Below, piece after piece: positions 22,346 to 50,300 of a stretch of 64,000 nt of DNA. Source of the DNA: Parelaphostrongylus tenuis (Eukaryota; Nematoda; Chromadorea; Rhabditida; Metastrongylidae); NCBI GenBank assembly GCA_019055375.1, contig JAHQIW010000085.1, positions 62,001 to 126,000 on the forward strand, read 5' to 3'. The notes beneath the pieces are model-generated. The model saw only the letters and a program-made list of their open reading frames with translations, was not told the origin of the DNA and did no database searches. The position numbers and the translations under genes were made by a program. Position 1 is the stretch's first letter, and the number at the start of each line of letters is the position of its first letter.

Positions 22346-22879
22346 CACCGGACTTCTTCAAAAAAATTTTTCTTACTTTTAGCAAACAAATCTTCTGTCG
22401 CCACAATGCCGGCGAAATCTTAATTTAAACCGATTTCGTGGACATCATCACGTCTAAATGTCTTTATATGAGCAAAACAACGTGATTGTTGCTCTCGAAA
22501 ACGGCATTCCCGCCCGGATTACTCAACAACTTGAATGAAAAGCACCATATGGACGCGTATTGTTGATACACCACCCACTCAACCACTAGTAGAAACCACT
22601 TATCTTGTCAATCACCATTATGCTAGCGCTTGTGAAGTCGGCAATTGCTGCTCTCATGCATCAAAGCTACACAGTAGGCTTCCACCTGATTTCAACGATA
22701 AGAATTGCATCAAGACTTAAATGTGATGACGTTTGTGTTTACACCCTGCTGTACCTCTGAGTGAAGATGTAGAACGGCTTATCGGCTTGAATGGCTGCGC
22801 TCACTTAAAAAGCATATCATGGAGCGTAATCGTTTTCTGGTGCGGCTCTTTTCGACATAGTTATCCTCGCAACTTTAAG

Positions 22880-23100
22880 AGTAATAATCAATTATACTGG
22901 TCTTATTTTCTCATAACTCTCCCAACTTCAGAACTGTAAAGAGATCGTGTTGACCAGCATTCTATGTCATTTATGAGATAAATAATTCCCAATCATTCGG
23001 GACAACACATGAATGTATAAAAACCTTTGTGAAGGATGAATACGAGAAAACTGATGGAGTGCAAAATTACTGGAATCCACGCAGCAAATTATGATACCGG
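22880..23100 (+). repeat. SINE family B body fragment
   Basis: Same block order as 22105-22345, about 80 percent alike by eye, including aacctttgtgaaggatgaat and aattactggaatccacgca. Headless. Confidence 0.55.
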
Positions 23101-23155
23101 ATCATTCGTCCCCGTATTTTTTGGTGCAGTTACATTTCTATTCAAATGCCATACT

Positions 23156-23458
23156 ATTTATTTCAATATGCCAGATAGTCATTTTTGAGCCACGCATGTC
23201 ATGTGGTCTGTTAAGATGGGCTGACGTATAGAGCCCGGTAAAAGTGTTTCGACCTTGCGGTCTCGTTACTCGGGCAGTTACCCTTTTGTCTTTTGCCAGT
23301 TCCTTGTGGGTGTCCCCACACTAAGCAGTTAGCGACGACGACCTTTTACACTCTATGTCCGGTGAAATTATCACCGAACACACACTTTTTGTACACTCTA
23401 TTGCTCTTGGCTGGTATATTTAATATCGCTCAAAAATGATTATATGGCATATTGAAAT
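23156..23458 (-). mobile_element. Hammerhead-element relative with terminal inverted repeats
   Basis: About 303 bp. The ends are inverted repeats of about 30 bp (gccagatagtcatttttgagc against gctcaaaaatgattatatggc). The interior follows the unit at 3911-4230: catgtggtctg, gagcccgg, gtgtttcg, actcgggcag, then the tttacactctatgtccggtg / caccgaacacac block. The minus-strand hammerhead is decayed: CUGAUGA has become UAACGA, though stem II (ACC-GCAA-GGU), GAAA and the outer stem I strands survive. Confidence 0.6.
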
Positions 23459-24235
23459 TTGAGCTGTGGTATCATGAAAAGCACCCGAAACGAAAGATAC
23501 TACCTATTACCAAATTTATTACTTATAAGATTTGGTTTCACGTGTTGTCATGCAACCGAGCACCCGATTAATTCCGAAAATTGTCTCCCATCTGTGATTC
23601 AAAGACGTCTTTACAGTTTTTGTGTGAATCGATTGTCAGTAGAAGACCTAGTCTTCTCCATGCATGCGACTGAATGTTAATCGGGTTAGTTCTAATTAAA
23701 ATTCAGAAATAGTTATACTATGGTGCTTCACAAGATTTCGCCGCATCAGTCATCGATCTTCGTGAACCGAAACGTTCTGTTTTCCAGATAAAACTATTAC
23801 CAATTTCTCGACCTCGGAAAGATGACAGACGTCGATGATCTCAGACAGGGTTGGCGAGCGACTATATAGTAGTGTACTGCATTTGCAGTCGTATCTGGCT
23901 CCCTTAGTTATAAAGAAAGCACGGATAATTATTTCTAAAGTAGTAATTCCATGGTAATAACCGACTCAACACCACTTCGACATTCAGGAGATTCCTTGAA
24001 ATTTCAGAGAAAATAGCATCACCTTAAATAATCAATAGTGATTAACTTCAAGCCATGCTCTGAATTACCAGTCGTACAACTGTCACATATATATTATATC
24101 TGAGGTCATGTCTGTTTCAGTAAATCTCACTCCTCTTCTTTTTTATAAACGTCTGTATGTAGAAAAGACTTTGTATAGGAATGACTTATGCTTCAAAAGC
24201 TGACGGAATTATGTTGTGCAACACAAAAGAGGAAG

Positions 24236-24400
24236 TATGTTCAATGATGTAGAGTGATATGCAGAATTTTTGCGTCAGGCGAGACTCGAACCCGCATATA
24301 ACCCTATCCGGAGCGCCACGCTCTAACACGTATGCATGAGATGTGGGCTTGAGTTCTGCTGGCGCAAAAGTCTTACGCATCACTCTACATCATTGGGTAT
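24236..24400. repeat. Palindromic tRNA-like element
   Basis: The left arm caatgatgtagagtgatatg..ttgcgtcaggcgagactcga is mirrored on the right by tggcgcaaaag..catcactctacatcattg. Same family as 33713-33988 and 49654-50119. It sits about 800 bp upstream of the GPCR start. Confidence 0.7.
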
Positions 24401-25193
24401 ATCTATAACATCATACCACAGCTAAAAGCGATTGAATAAAAGAAATTTTGTTCACGACAGAGTAATCAAGCGTTTTATGTGTAAAAATCGCTCTCCATAA
24501 ATTTTGTTGTTTGTCTTTCCCACTTCTTTCCAAGTGTTCGTGGGAACTTGTTGGAAAGCTACTGCCCCACTTTTTTATTCGCGTACAAGCAGCCACCAGC
24601 TGAGCTATATGCGCTTTCTAAAATCTTCTTGACACATTTTGTGTCGTTGCACCTGCACTCTTAGAGAAGCGCTGAGGTTGAAAAAGTGATTGAAAGGACT
24701 ACTCAGGTTCCTTTGCATGTGAACATTTTCTCTTCCACAATCCTTAGCCTAGTAGTCACGCCCCTCGCTCTGGCCAATCTTGATTGCCTCCCTTTGCCTC
24801 AAGAGGTCACCTCGGCTCAACTAAATTTCCGCAGCGTTATTCTTGTACTATAAACCATCTATCTTTCATCCTAAACCCCCTCTGTGACAGCATCAGCAAA
24901 CTCCCACGTGACAAACTAGTGCAAAGTCTTGCATTCTAAGATAGGTTAATGGTGTGTAGTGAGGAGAAAAGACTCGAAGACCTGTTATTTATAGAAATTA
25001 GTTCCACAAGCTGGTGACATTTTGACTCCGAGGACTGAATCGCAGGCTTATTATTTCACTATACTATTGCTCCAATGTAAGGTGATCCACATGATGTTCT
25101 CGTCTATTCTTGTTTATAATAGCCACTCTGTTATAATGAATATTTGTTCTTCGGAAGAAATTTACACACTGAATTCTCGCCTTTTTTTCCGTC

Positions 25194-25201
25194 TTTTTCA
25201 G
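25194..25201 (+). promoter_or_regulatory. Splice acceptor, possible spliced-leader site
   Basis: A tttttcag acceptor ends at 25201, five bases before the first in-frame ATG of the GPCR. Nematode mRNAs often receive a trans-spliced leader at such a site just before the start codon. A conventional 5' exon further upstream cannot be excluded. Confidence 0.5.
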
Positions 25202-25206
25202 GACAC

Positions 25207-42615
<17,409 letters not shown>

Positions 42616-42728
42616 AACTAGCGCACACGTGTCACTCATTACTGATTGTCCGTCGGGTTAATATTGATTCATATCGGTTTTTTGTGTACCTTATCTGCCC
42701 ATAAGATTTTTATTGACCAATGAGCATT

Positions 42729-42734
42729 AATAAA
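42729..42734 (+). terminator. Poly(A) signal AATAAA of the GPCR gene
   Basis: AATAAA 114 bases after the TAG of exon 9, a normal spacing for a nematode 3' UTR. Confidence 0.5.
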
Positions 42735-42884
42735 TATATAAATGCATTTTTTATGATGGGAATAATTTACATGGTAGAAAATTTCGAATAGTCTACAAAA
42801 TTTTTGGACGTGGGAAGCATAGACATGTAGGAAATGCCACGCAATACGTCTTTTCACCAGTTCGACCCCAAACCATGTCAACTG

Positions 42885-43180
42885 AGCCCAGCATCTCTTT
42901 GGAGATGGTAAATTGGTGCCAAACCGTCGCACACGAGGTCAATGGTTCGATATCGCGCTCATGACCCACCAAGCCATCTATACCTCCGGGGTCGGTAGAC
43001 TGGTACCAGACTGGTCTCCGACTTGCCTGAGAGGATAAGCAGGACTGGCTCGGTACAACGGAAGGCCAGCGCTGGTCATTGTAAAAGCCAGATATACATT
43101 CAATCACTTCAAACAAAGTTAAAAATTGGAGACAGTTGCATGGCGCATCCCTCAGGAATTGATCAACGCCGAGAGCTTTT
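42885..43180 (+). repeat. tRNA-derived SINE (family A)
   Basis: B-box-like ggttcgatatcgcgctcat, then acccaccaagccatctatac, cctccggggtcggtagactg, agatatacattcaatcactt and a conserved end catggcgcatccctcagga, ttgatcaacgccgagag. The same order occurs at 62735-62940 and partly at 49230-49500. Confidence 0.65.
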
Positions 43181-43639
43181 TTATATAAGAGTCAGATCAC
43201 TCAAGAAAATCATTTTCATGCTTGAACGGTCTATTAGTATATACGTACAACAAAGTTTTGATACACTAAGATCAGCGATCTGCATGTAATTGTAATGCAG
43301 ACCTTGGAGCACAACGGCTTAGTAATGCTATTTCCCAGGACTTCACTAAAAAAAAGGATTTTTGATCAATACTTGAATTTTTTAAAAGAGACATAGAGTT
43401 GGCATTCTGAAGCAGAGAAGGCGATAAGCCTTCACGTCGAAGTAGAAACGGTATACATAAACTCAACCACCCTCGTGGATTTTTGGATCTAAGACGACAC
43501 AATAGGTAACTAAAGGTCTAAGACCCGTCTCTATTACCGACCTATGTAGACGCCTGAGTATGACGTGTAAATTTGTAGTTATTGGATTAATAAGTAAAAA
43601 TGTGTGGAATTCAGATATTGTGCGCGTCATACACATTAG

Positions 43640-44668
43640 AGTTATCGGTATTGTTCTATTATTGCGGTGCCACTTGAGGCCTTCGGCATGAATGTATTTT
43701 TGGTTTTGCAGTGCAGCTTATCGATAGCTCAAATTAGTAAATTTCAATGACATGCTTAATTTTTCGAATAGCCCAGTGCTGGCTCCTTACCAGTCAAAAT
43801 AAAATTTTGTTCCTCATTTGAAGATTTCTCACTGGATAAGAGTTTTTTATGAAGAACTTTCAATCGTTAGATAGAGAAAATCTTTCCAATTCTGACGGTA
43901 TTTTTGGATTTTGAAAAAGACTTCTTCGAGCTTTGCAACGACAGAAAGAATTTTGGGTTTCACACACAGTGAGCACTTCTAGTCGGCTAGGGTGTTTGGT
44001 AATCAGTGGTGGCTAGGTGACATCGCTGCATTGTGCGCCCTAACCTATTACAGCTCACTTAGAATCCTTCCGAAAAACCAAATACATTACTGGAATTAGC
44101 AGAATTCAGACTATCAAATGATTTCTAAAGGTCTGAGGTGATTGCTCTTCCGAACGAGAGACGCGTTGAAACGCCTCAAGTGTGAAACATACTTTTATTT
44201 GGCTGTTACAGCGAAGTGAAAGGCTTTCTTCAGAGCCTAAGTAAATCGCTGGAATTGTCTAGATTTGTGCTGCTGATTAATCTAAGAAGCAACTTGGAAA
44301 GATTGTAAGCACTTCTGTTTCTAGAAAGGTGCAGAAAACAACAATATTTAAAATGTGTGAAATCCACTCTTCTTGTGCGAATTGCATAGCTCCGAGAAGT
44401 TCTTTCTAACGAGTAAACACAATTTTTCAACCATAAAGACTTGCACTATCTAATGGTTAAAATTTTGTTATAAAAACGTTTACCAGGCTAGAAATCTTCA
44501 AATGTGAAACAAATCTCATTTTGACTGGTACGGCGTTAAAGACGAGCAATATGATAAATAAAATATGCCTAGCTATCAGATAATCATACATTCGTCAGAT
44601 AACAGCAAAGAATACGCTTTTATCGAAGGCCTCAAGTGGCGCCACAATGGAACAGTACCGAGTTATCC
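43640..44668. mobile_element. Foldback element
   Basis: Outer ends are inverted repeats (gcggtgccacttgaggcctt, near 43666, against gaaggcctcaagtggcgcca, near 44626). The inner arms are also inverted copies, for example cagtcaaaataaaattttgt and gaagatttctc against aaatcttcaaatgtgaaaca and ctcattttgactgg. The same module occurs at 52893-54612. No transposase. Lies between the GPCR gene and the gene candidate at 44704. Confidence 0.65.
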
Positions 44669-44703
44669 AACAAAACTCTGCATCTAGCGAAGCTGGCTTG
44701 ATA

Positions 44704-45912
44704 ATGAGCTCTGGCCTCATTAGGTGTTCCATTTCATCAAGGTATGAAATTCAGTACCACGATTACCTTAGAAGGTAGAAATACTACTTTTACACTAGTG
44801 TACGTCCAGGCAAGTCACCGTACAAGCCAAATGTGCATCAGGTCACCTCTGGATGCCAGAAAGTTTATCATCGTCATGTGGTTGGTAATAGTATAAGTAC
44901 TGTCGCATTTTTAGAATGATAGGAAAAGTTTATTTGTACACCAATTGAGCTCAAACAAGGGAAAAATAATAGTCAAAGTAGTATCCTTACGCATCAACTC
45001 AATGCAGCCACATATCCGGCACCATGAAGATTTCGCAGCGGTAAAACTGGCGATATTAAGATTGAAGAAAATTCGAGGATTTTGCTCAGATTCGGGGAAC
45101 ATTATGAACCTTCATTCCTCCTAAAAAGTGCTCCATCCAATTGAATGAATGATAGCCACTTATCCCGTTGATGTCCGAACATCGTAAATCTCGTCATCTG
45201 TCGACACCGAATTTGTAGTGGAAGTAGAGCAGCAGACGAATTTCTTCCTCAAACAGTTTTATTACGAAGATTGAATTTACAAGTAATATGGTTCAATGCG
45301 CGAAAAAACGATCTTTCTTACGAGCTCACATTCTCACAAAATACTTGTGTAAAAATCATTTTCTCAGGCAATACGACAGAACTTTTTCTACAACCTATTA
45401 TTATGGATGGAGTTGAGTGTATGGCTTTTCCCTTAAGGATTAATAAGGTCTGAATGTTTAACCCATTTCTTGAATAATCATTTGCAGCAATCCAATAGTC
45501 TCAGAAAAGGCAGTGAAATTGCCAGCAACCCTCCCATGATGATAAGTTTGTCGTCGTCATATTTTTTTTCATCTACGCCAGACGCCGTTAAATCGGATTT
45601 AATAGTGATACTTTCAGGTGTTTTTGTGAAAATCTTACTTTCTTGTGATTGAGAAGACAACGGCGAAAGACGAAAAAAATCTGGTCAAGCTAATTAAGTT
45701 GGGTGATGCTCGCTGTTCATTACATTAAATATTTTCTGAGTGACCGGACAACGTTTACCCCAATACGAACGTATAAAAGTGTGGGCAGTTAAATCTTTAC
45801 AGCTGCCGTCCAGCTAAGATCATTCTCATTTTCAAGGCTTCTTTCAGATGAAAAAACTTCATCCACGTCCTCGGACACTTGTAATATTTTCCTAAAAAAC
45901 AAGAAGACATGA
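44704..45912 (+). CDS. Candidate multi-exon gene, unrecognised product
   Basis: Short exons with short introns: 44704-44741, 44799-44880, 44915-45040, 45257-45447, 45488-45617 and 45848-45912 (stop TGA). All inner junctions have GT..AG and matching phases except 45040 to 45257, where the phase does not fit; a shifted frame around 45035-45125 (KTGDIKIEENSRILLRFGEH) is also open, so an indel or a missed exon is likely.

Peptide pieces include KIIVKVVSLRINSMQPHI, LRRLNLQVIWFNARKNDL, SYELTFSQNTCVKIIFSG and LQPIIMDGVECMAFPLRI. NTT is a glycosylation site. A secreted or membrane-anchored protein is possible, but no family was recognised. The 5' end begins just past the foldback element and may be cut by it. 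Confidence 0.4.
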
Positions 45913-45931
45913 CTGTAGCAAAGCTCGGCTT

Positions 45932-45937
45932 TTTATT
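45932..45937 (-). terminator. Poly(A) signal AATAAA (-)
   Basis: AATAAA on the minus strand six bases beyond the TAA of the exon at 45943-46110. Supports that exon being terminal; it overlaps the 3' side of the convergent plus-strand candidate. Confidence 0.4.
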
Positions 45938-45942
45938 TGGCG

Positions 45943-46110
45943 TTAATTTATTAAAATGACATTTTCGAGATAGATAGACTTTTGATCATCATTGCTTAGT
46001 TTACAGACTAGGCCACTATCGTAATGGGCACCAATCGAGGTAGTTCCTTCATCAAAATGTAATGAGAAAGTCTTGCTCATTCCTTCATTTATGGTGAAGC
46101 AAAACAATCT
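45943..46110 (-). CDS. Candidate terminal exon, unrecognised
   Basis: A minus-strand frame, RLFCFTINEGMSKTFSLHFD, then TTSIGAHYDSGLVCKLSND, and SIYLENVILIN followed by TAA and AATAAA. The peptide looks like a folded extracellular domain with two cysteines. The acceptor (actgaag) is poor. Upstream minus-strand sequence to 46336 is partly open but its splicing could not be settled. Confidence 0.35.
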   Translation of the reverse strand, partial: RLFCFTINEGMSKTFSLHFDEGTTSIGAHYDSGLVCKLSNDDQKSIYLENVILIN

Positions 46111-47186
46111 CTTCAGTATTGCGTCATGCAATCAATCATCTTTGAACCCTATAAGACGACGTGTACCAGCTGAGGTACACGGTTGTTCGAAGGCTTTTCT
46201 CGCTGGACAAACCCTTTTTTTTCAGACACTTGGTAATCATGCGAAGGCTCAAGTTCTTGAATTTTAAAAAATGTTCGGATTTTGAAAGAGCTCTCTTACC
46301 ACGATGTAGCAGCGAAATTAAAATTATTTTTTGCACTCACTTTGGTTTATCTACTCGGTCGGTCTAGTATATGGCTCTTCAACAAACTCTTACTAGTCAT
46401 TCGATAACCCAGATCTCAAGAGCTTTGATGCTGTAATTTTTTTTTTGAAAGGTTATCATAGAACGCTGTAAGAAAGTAAAGAAAATTACGTTTCGCAGTG
46501 AAAGCTTTTATCGTGTAGAAATGTATATAAACATGAAGAACATATGACTACGTAAAGAAAATCATGGACTATCAGAGTATCACAAAAATCCTAAGGTCTT
46601 GCCTTCCAAATGGAAGAAGAACGCTTATTGAATAACGAAACTCAATTTGCCACCGCGGAAAAGTAGAAGACTTGGTGAGCCATGAGCGCAATATTGAACT
46701 GTTCACCCTGTGTGTGCTACGCAGCACCCTCTAAAGCCACATTTGTTTCACTTATACTAACCAAATATTGTGCTATTTCCATGAAATATTTTATTCAATT
46801 CATTGTGACATACTCGCAAGTAATGAAGATTATTGAATTTGCGTGTGGACTTGGCCGATATTTGAGAATTTTGTTTTCCGCATGAATATTATCTAAGCTA
46901 ATTGAGTTGATTGTGTGGTGAGTTCTGGGAGAGCTTGATGAAGTTTTCCCTGGCCTCTAACATAGAAGCGATTGCCAGAACTTTCTAAATCAAAGGAAGT
47001 AGTGATCAGACAAATTTGCAACGTATTTGCTGACTTTCTAACAACGAATAGGTTTAGTAGCCCCGGACAATGATGAATGAAATTTCATGCTTGCGCTATG
47101 AGCGGCACGTCTATTCAAGTCAATTCTGGTACAATACACTTATGTATATTGAAGAGTCATCGCAATTTCAGATAACGTTTTTTCTG

Positions 47187-47336
47187 ATGGCAGTAAAAAA
47201 TCTTGACAGCATAGCGTTCACAAGTCTACTGGCATCAGTGTTAGCATTTCTAACGCTTCTGGTCGAAATACCGTACGTCATCTATCTTGCGAATTCCATC
47301 GAAAAGCACTTCATCGACAGCCTTATTGATGCTAAG
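47187..47336 (+). CDS. Collagen exon 1, cuticle collagen N-domain
   Basis: The ATG lies 15 bases after a caatttcag acceptor (47171), a likely trans-splice site. The 50 codons encode MAVKNLDSIAF, a membrane helix SLLASVLAFLTLLVEIPYVI and ANSIEKHFIDSLIDAK. This matches the Col_cuticle_N layout: helix, Pro-Tyr, amphipathic region. Donor gtgata, phase 0. Confidence 0.6.
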
Positions 47337-50300
47337 GTGATATCTTCTAACTTATGCAGCATTTTGGAAAAATACATAGATTATTAAACTGTTCATTGAA
47401 AGAGGGTGATAAATGACTTGTCTATAACTCAGGGCGTTCAGTGTTGCACCATAAATCATGGAGTTACCCATGCATTCAATTCTAATCGTAGCATCAAGGT
47501 GGGAGTGAACTCATCTTTGGCCTATAGATGAGTATTGCAGATCTACGGATTCACAAAATCAGTGTTTTTTTTTTTTATCATCTCATATAAATATGACGGA
47601 AATTTCCAACCCAAAAAGAAATGATAAGACTTGATATTCTGGGATTAAACCATTTACTATATTTGTGATTAGCACAGTTCTTACTGTGCCACAGACGCTA
47701 CTATATGTGCACTCGATTCTTCCAAAATTACCTTAAAATACAACTTTCGCAGCGACTCAGCGACTCATGTGTGAATTGATGCTGCTTGAAAACGGGCAGA
47801 ATCGCAATGTGTTGAGATCCCAACGTGAAGCACTCGTTAGTCAGTCTGAAAATGCAATAAAAACAAAATAAATGAAAATGAAACGCAAATACAGTACAAA
47901 AACAAAGAGATACATAATGTAAAATTTCTTTTTTGATAAGATTTTTGTTACTAAAAACCCTTTCTTCCATTTCATCACAAAGAAGAAATGGACTTTAACT
48001 ATTTCACAGAAAAATGGAAAAATGAGAATTATATGTATGTAAAACCTTGAACTTCGCGGTATCTCGTCTCTCTACTTGTAACATGTTTCTTCGCCAAATG
48101 CTACTTTATCAGTGCAGTGCTCATCGAAGCACAGCCCATTACTATTATTTATTGTGATTTTTGCAATATCAGGCAGTTTCATAAGTTTTGACACTAGCGC
48201 AGTATATCAAATTTTTCAGCTAGAAGTTGCTAACGGTGGGCAGAAAACTATTCTAATTCAAGTGTCAACTCGAATCAGAAATAATAAAAGCAAAATAACT
48301 ATAGGGACAAAGCTGCATCAACCTTGTAAGCTCGTTCCACCTCTTTCATTACAACCAGTACAGATTTTACAGGCAACATTTGCGATAATGTAAACTGCAT
48401 CGAATGGGTCATAGAAAATCAAATACCACACGATAGTCGTCTATGATCATAAGAAATACAATAACATCAAAAAGGATGCAAACCAGAGCGACTTTATGGA
48501 AAAAAGTTCCATTTACACATCATCAGATCTTTTCGTATATTTTGGCATTAGAGTAATAAACACCGCATTTATTAACCAGAAATGGTTAAAATTGCATTTT
48601 TGAGATCATTCAATTGCGCACTTTTTGCGAATATTTTGATCTGCAAATGTCTATGCTTACTTTAAGATGGAGCTGTTATAAAAAAGAAGTTTGTTTGCTG
48701 CTCATGCACAAATGGCGCATAGGGAAACGCTAGTAGAGCGGCCCGCAGAATTAGAGCTTGGGCGATGATACGATTGCAAAAAGGACGGCGAGGAAGTGGT
48801 TCGCGAAGTTCTTAGCTGGAGAAAACAATCTGAAGGACCAGTCGCGCTCAAGCCGTCCACAGCAGGCTCCATTAATCTTGAGCGCCGTTCACTCGTATTT
48901 TCTCCTATGCGCTATCCGTGTATGAGTAGCAGGCGAATTTGTTCTCAAGACAGCTGCATCCTTGAGTAAATACCGGCAAGTTGGATACGAATATTTATAC
49001 GAAAATGCTCAATTGAACAACACCAAATCATGTAATCTTGATCACTTCTGGTTTATATGCTGTTTATTGTCTAGTGCCAAAACTTATGGAACGACCTAAT
49101 TATATCCCGTACATGACAGTAAGTCCGAATCTTCTAGAATTCGTTACGTTAGTTGTCATTTATTTTACGTCGCTCTAGATCTTTTCTGCTTGGGCGAAAA
49201 AAAAGATATAGTAAATGAGAGGGTAGTCATTTTCGTAGGCGCAACTGGCGCAGAGTTAGAGGTTCTCTGCGATGCACACGTAATCAATGGTTCGATCCCG
49301 CCTCCAAAGCTCACCTAGACTCATATCCCTGTGCGGTCGGCAAACTGCTACCAGGGTGGTCTAGGAAAATAGCAGCACGAACTGACGTATCGTTAGGGCA
49401 CCGCGAGTCATAGCTTCGACCACCTAAGCATTCAAACACCTCTAAAAATGCTTGACGAACTCGAATAGATGATGCATTGCTCAGGAGTTGCTTAACGCCG
49501 GAACATTAGAATTTTTATCTCCTTTAATTGATTTAAATGTCACATACAATTACTCAGTTCCGGCTAACAAACAGCTATTGAACGAAAAAGTTTTCTCGAT
49601 ACTGAAAATTATGGTTTCATCAGTCATTGGATTTTCAATGATTCTCAACGTTACGATAGACCCAATAATGTAAAGTGGTGTGCAAAGTCACCTGCGTCAA
49701 CCGGGATTCGAACTCAGATCTCACTATTTCCGGGAGCGTGTGCTGAACAGTTGCACCACCGGCGCTCGTTTTGCACTCCACTCTTTCTAAGCTACAACGC
49801 GTTATCTGTCAGCAGCCAACCGCCTACGGTCTGACGTAGGTATTCACCATCGACATTGAACCCACTTAGACTGACACATATTGGGTTTCAATATTCAACC
49901 AGAAATTCTAAAATTTGACCACGTATTCCGGTGTTATGATGTTATAATAAATCCAATAATGTAAAGTAGTATCGGTGATGCAACGGTTCAGCACACGATC
50001 CTGAAAAAAGTGAGGTTTTGGTTCGAATCCCGGCTGACGCAAATGTTTTTGCACACCACTCTACATTATTGGGTTTACTATAACATCATACCACCGCAGT
50101 ATGTGGTCAGATGAAATGAATTCTCAACGTTATGTAAAACCACTTTTTATGAAATGCCAAAATTCTGACGTATCTGCTATATCAAATAACCTTTTGAGTG
50201 AGGTCGTTTTTTCCTCGTTAGTTTCCAGTTTTCAACTTAATTCTAGGCCTCACTCTAAAGGCGACAGAATCTCGTTCTGAGAGACCAAATCACAACGACG

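Noticed and set aside
45478..45660. Minus-strand exon ending in a hydrophobic segment
   Set aside because: The plus strand has matching acceptor, donor and phases over the same bases; the minus reading lacks a proper acceptor.
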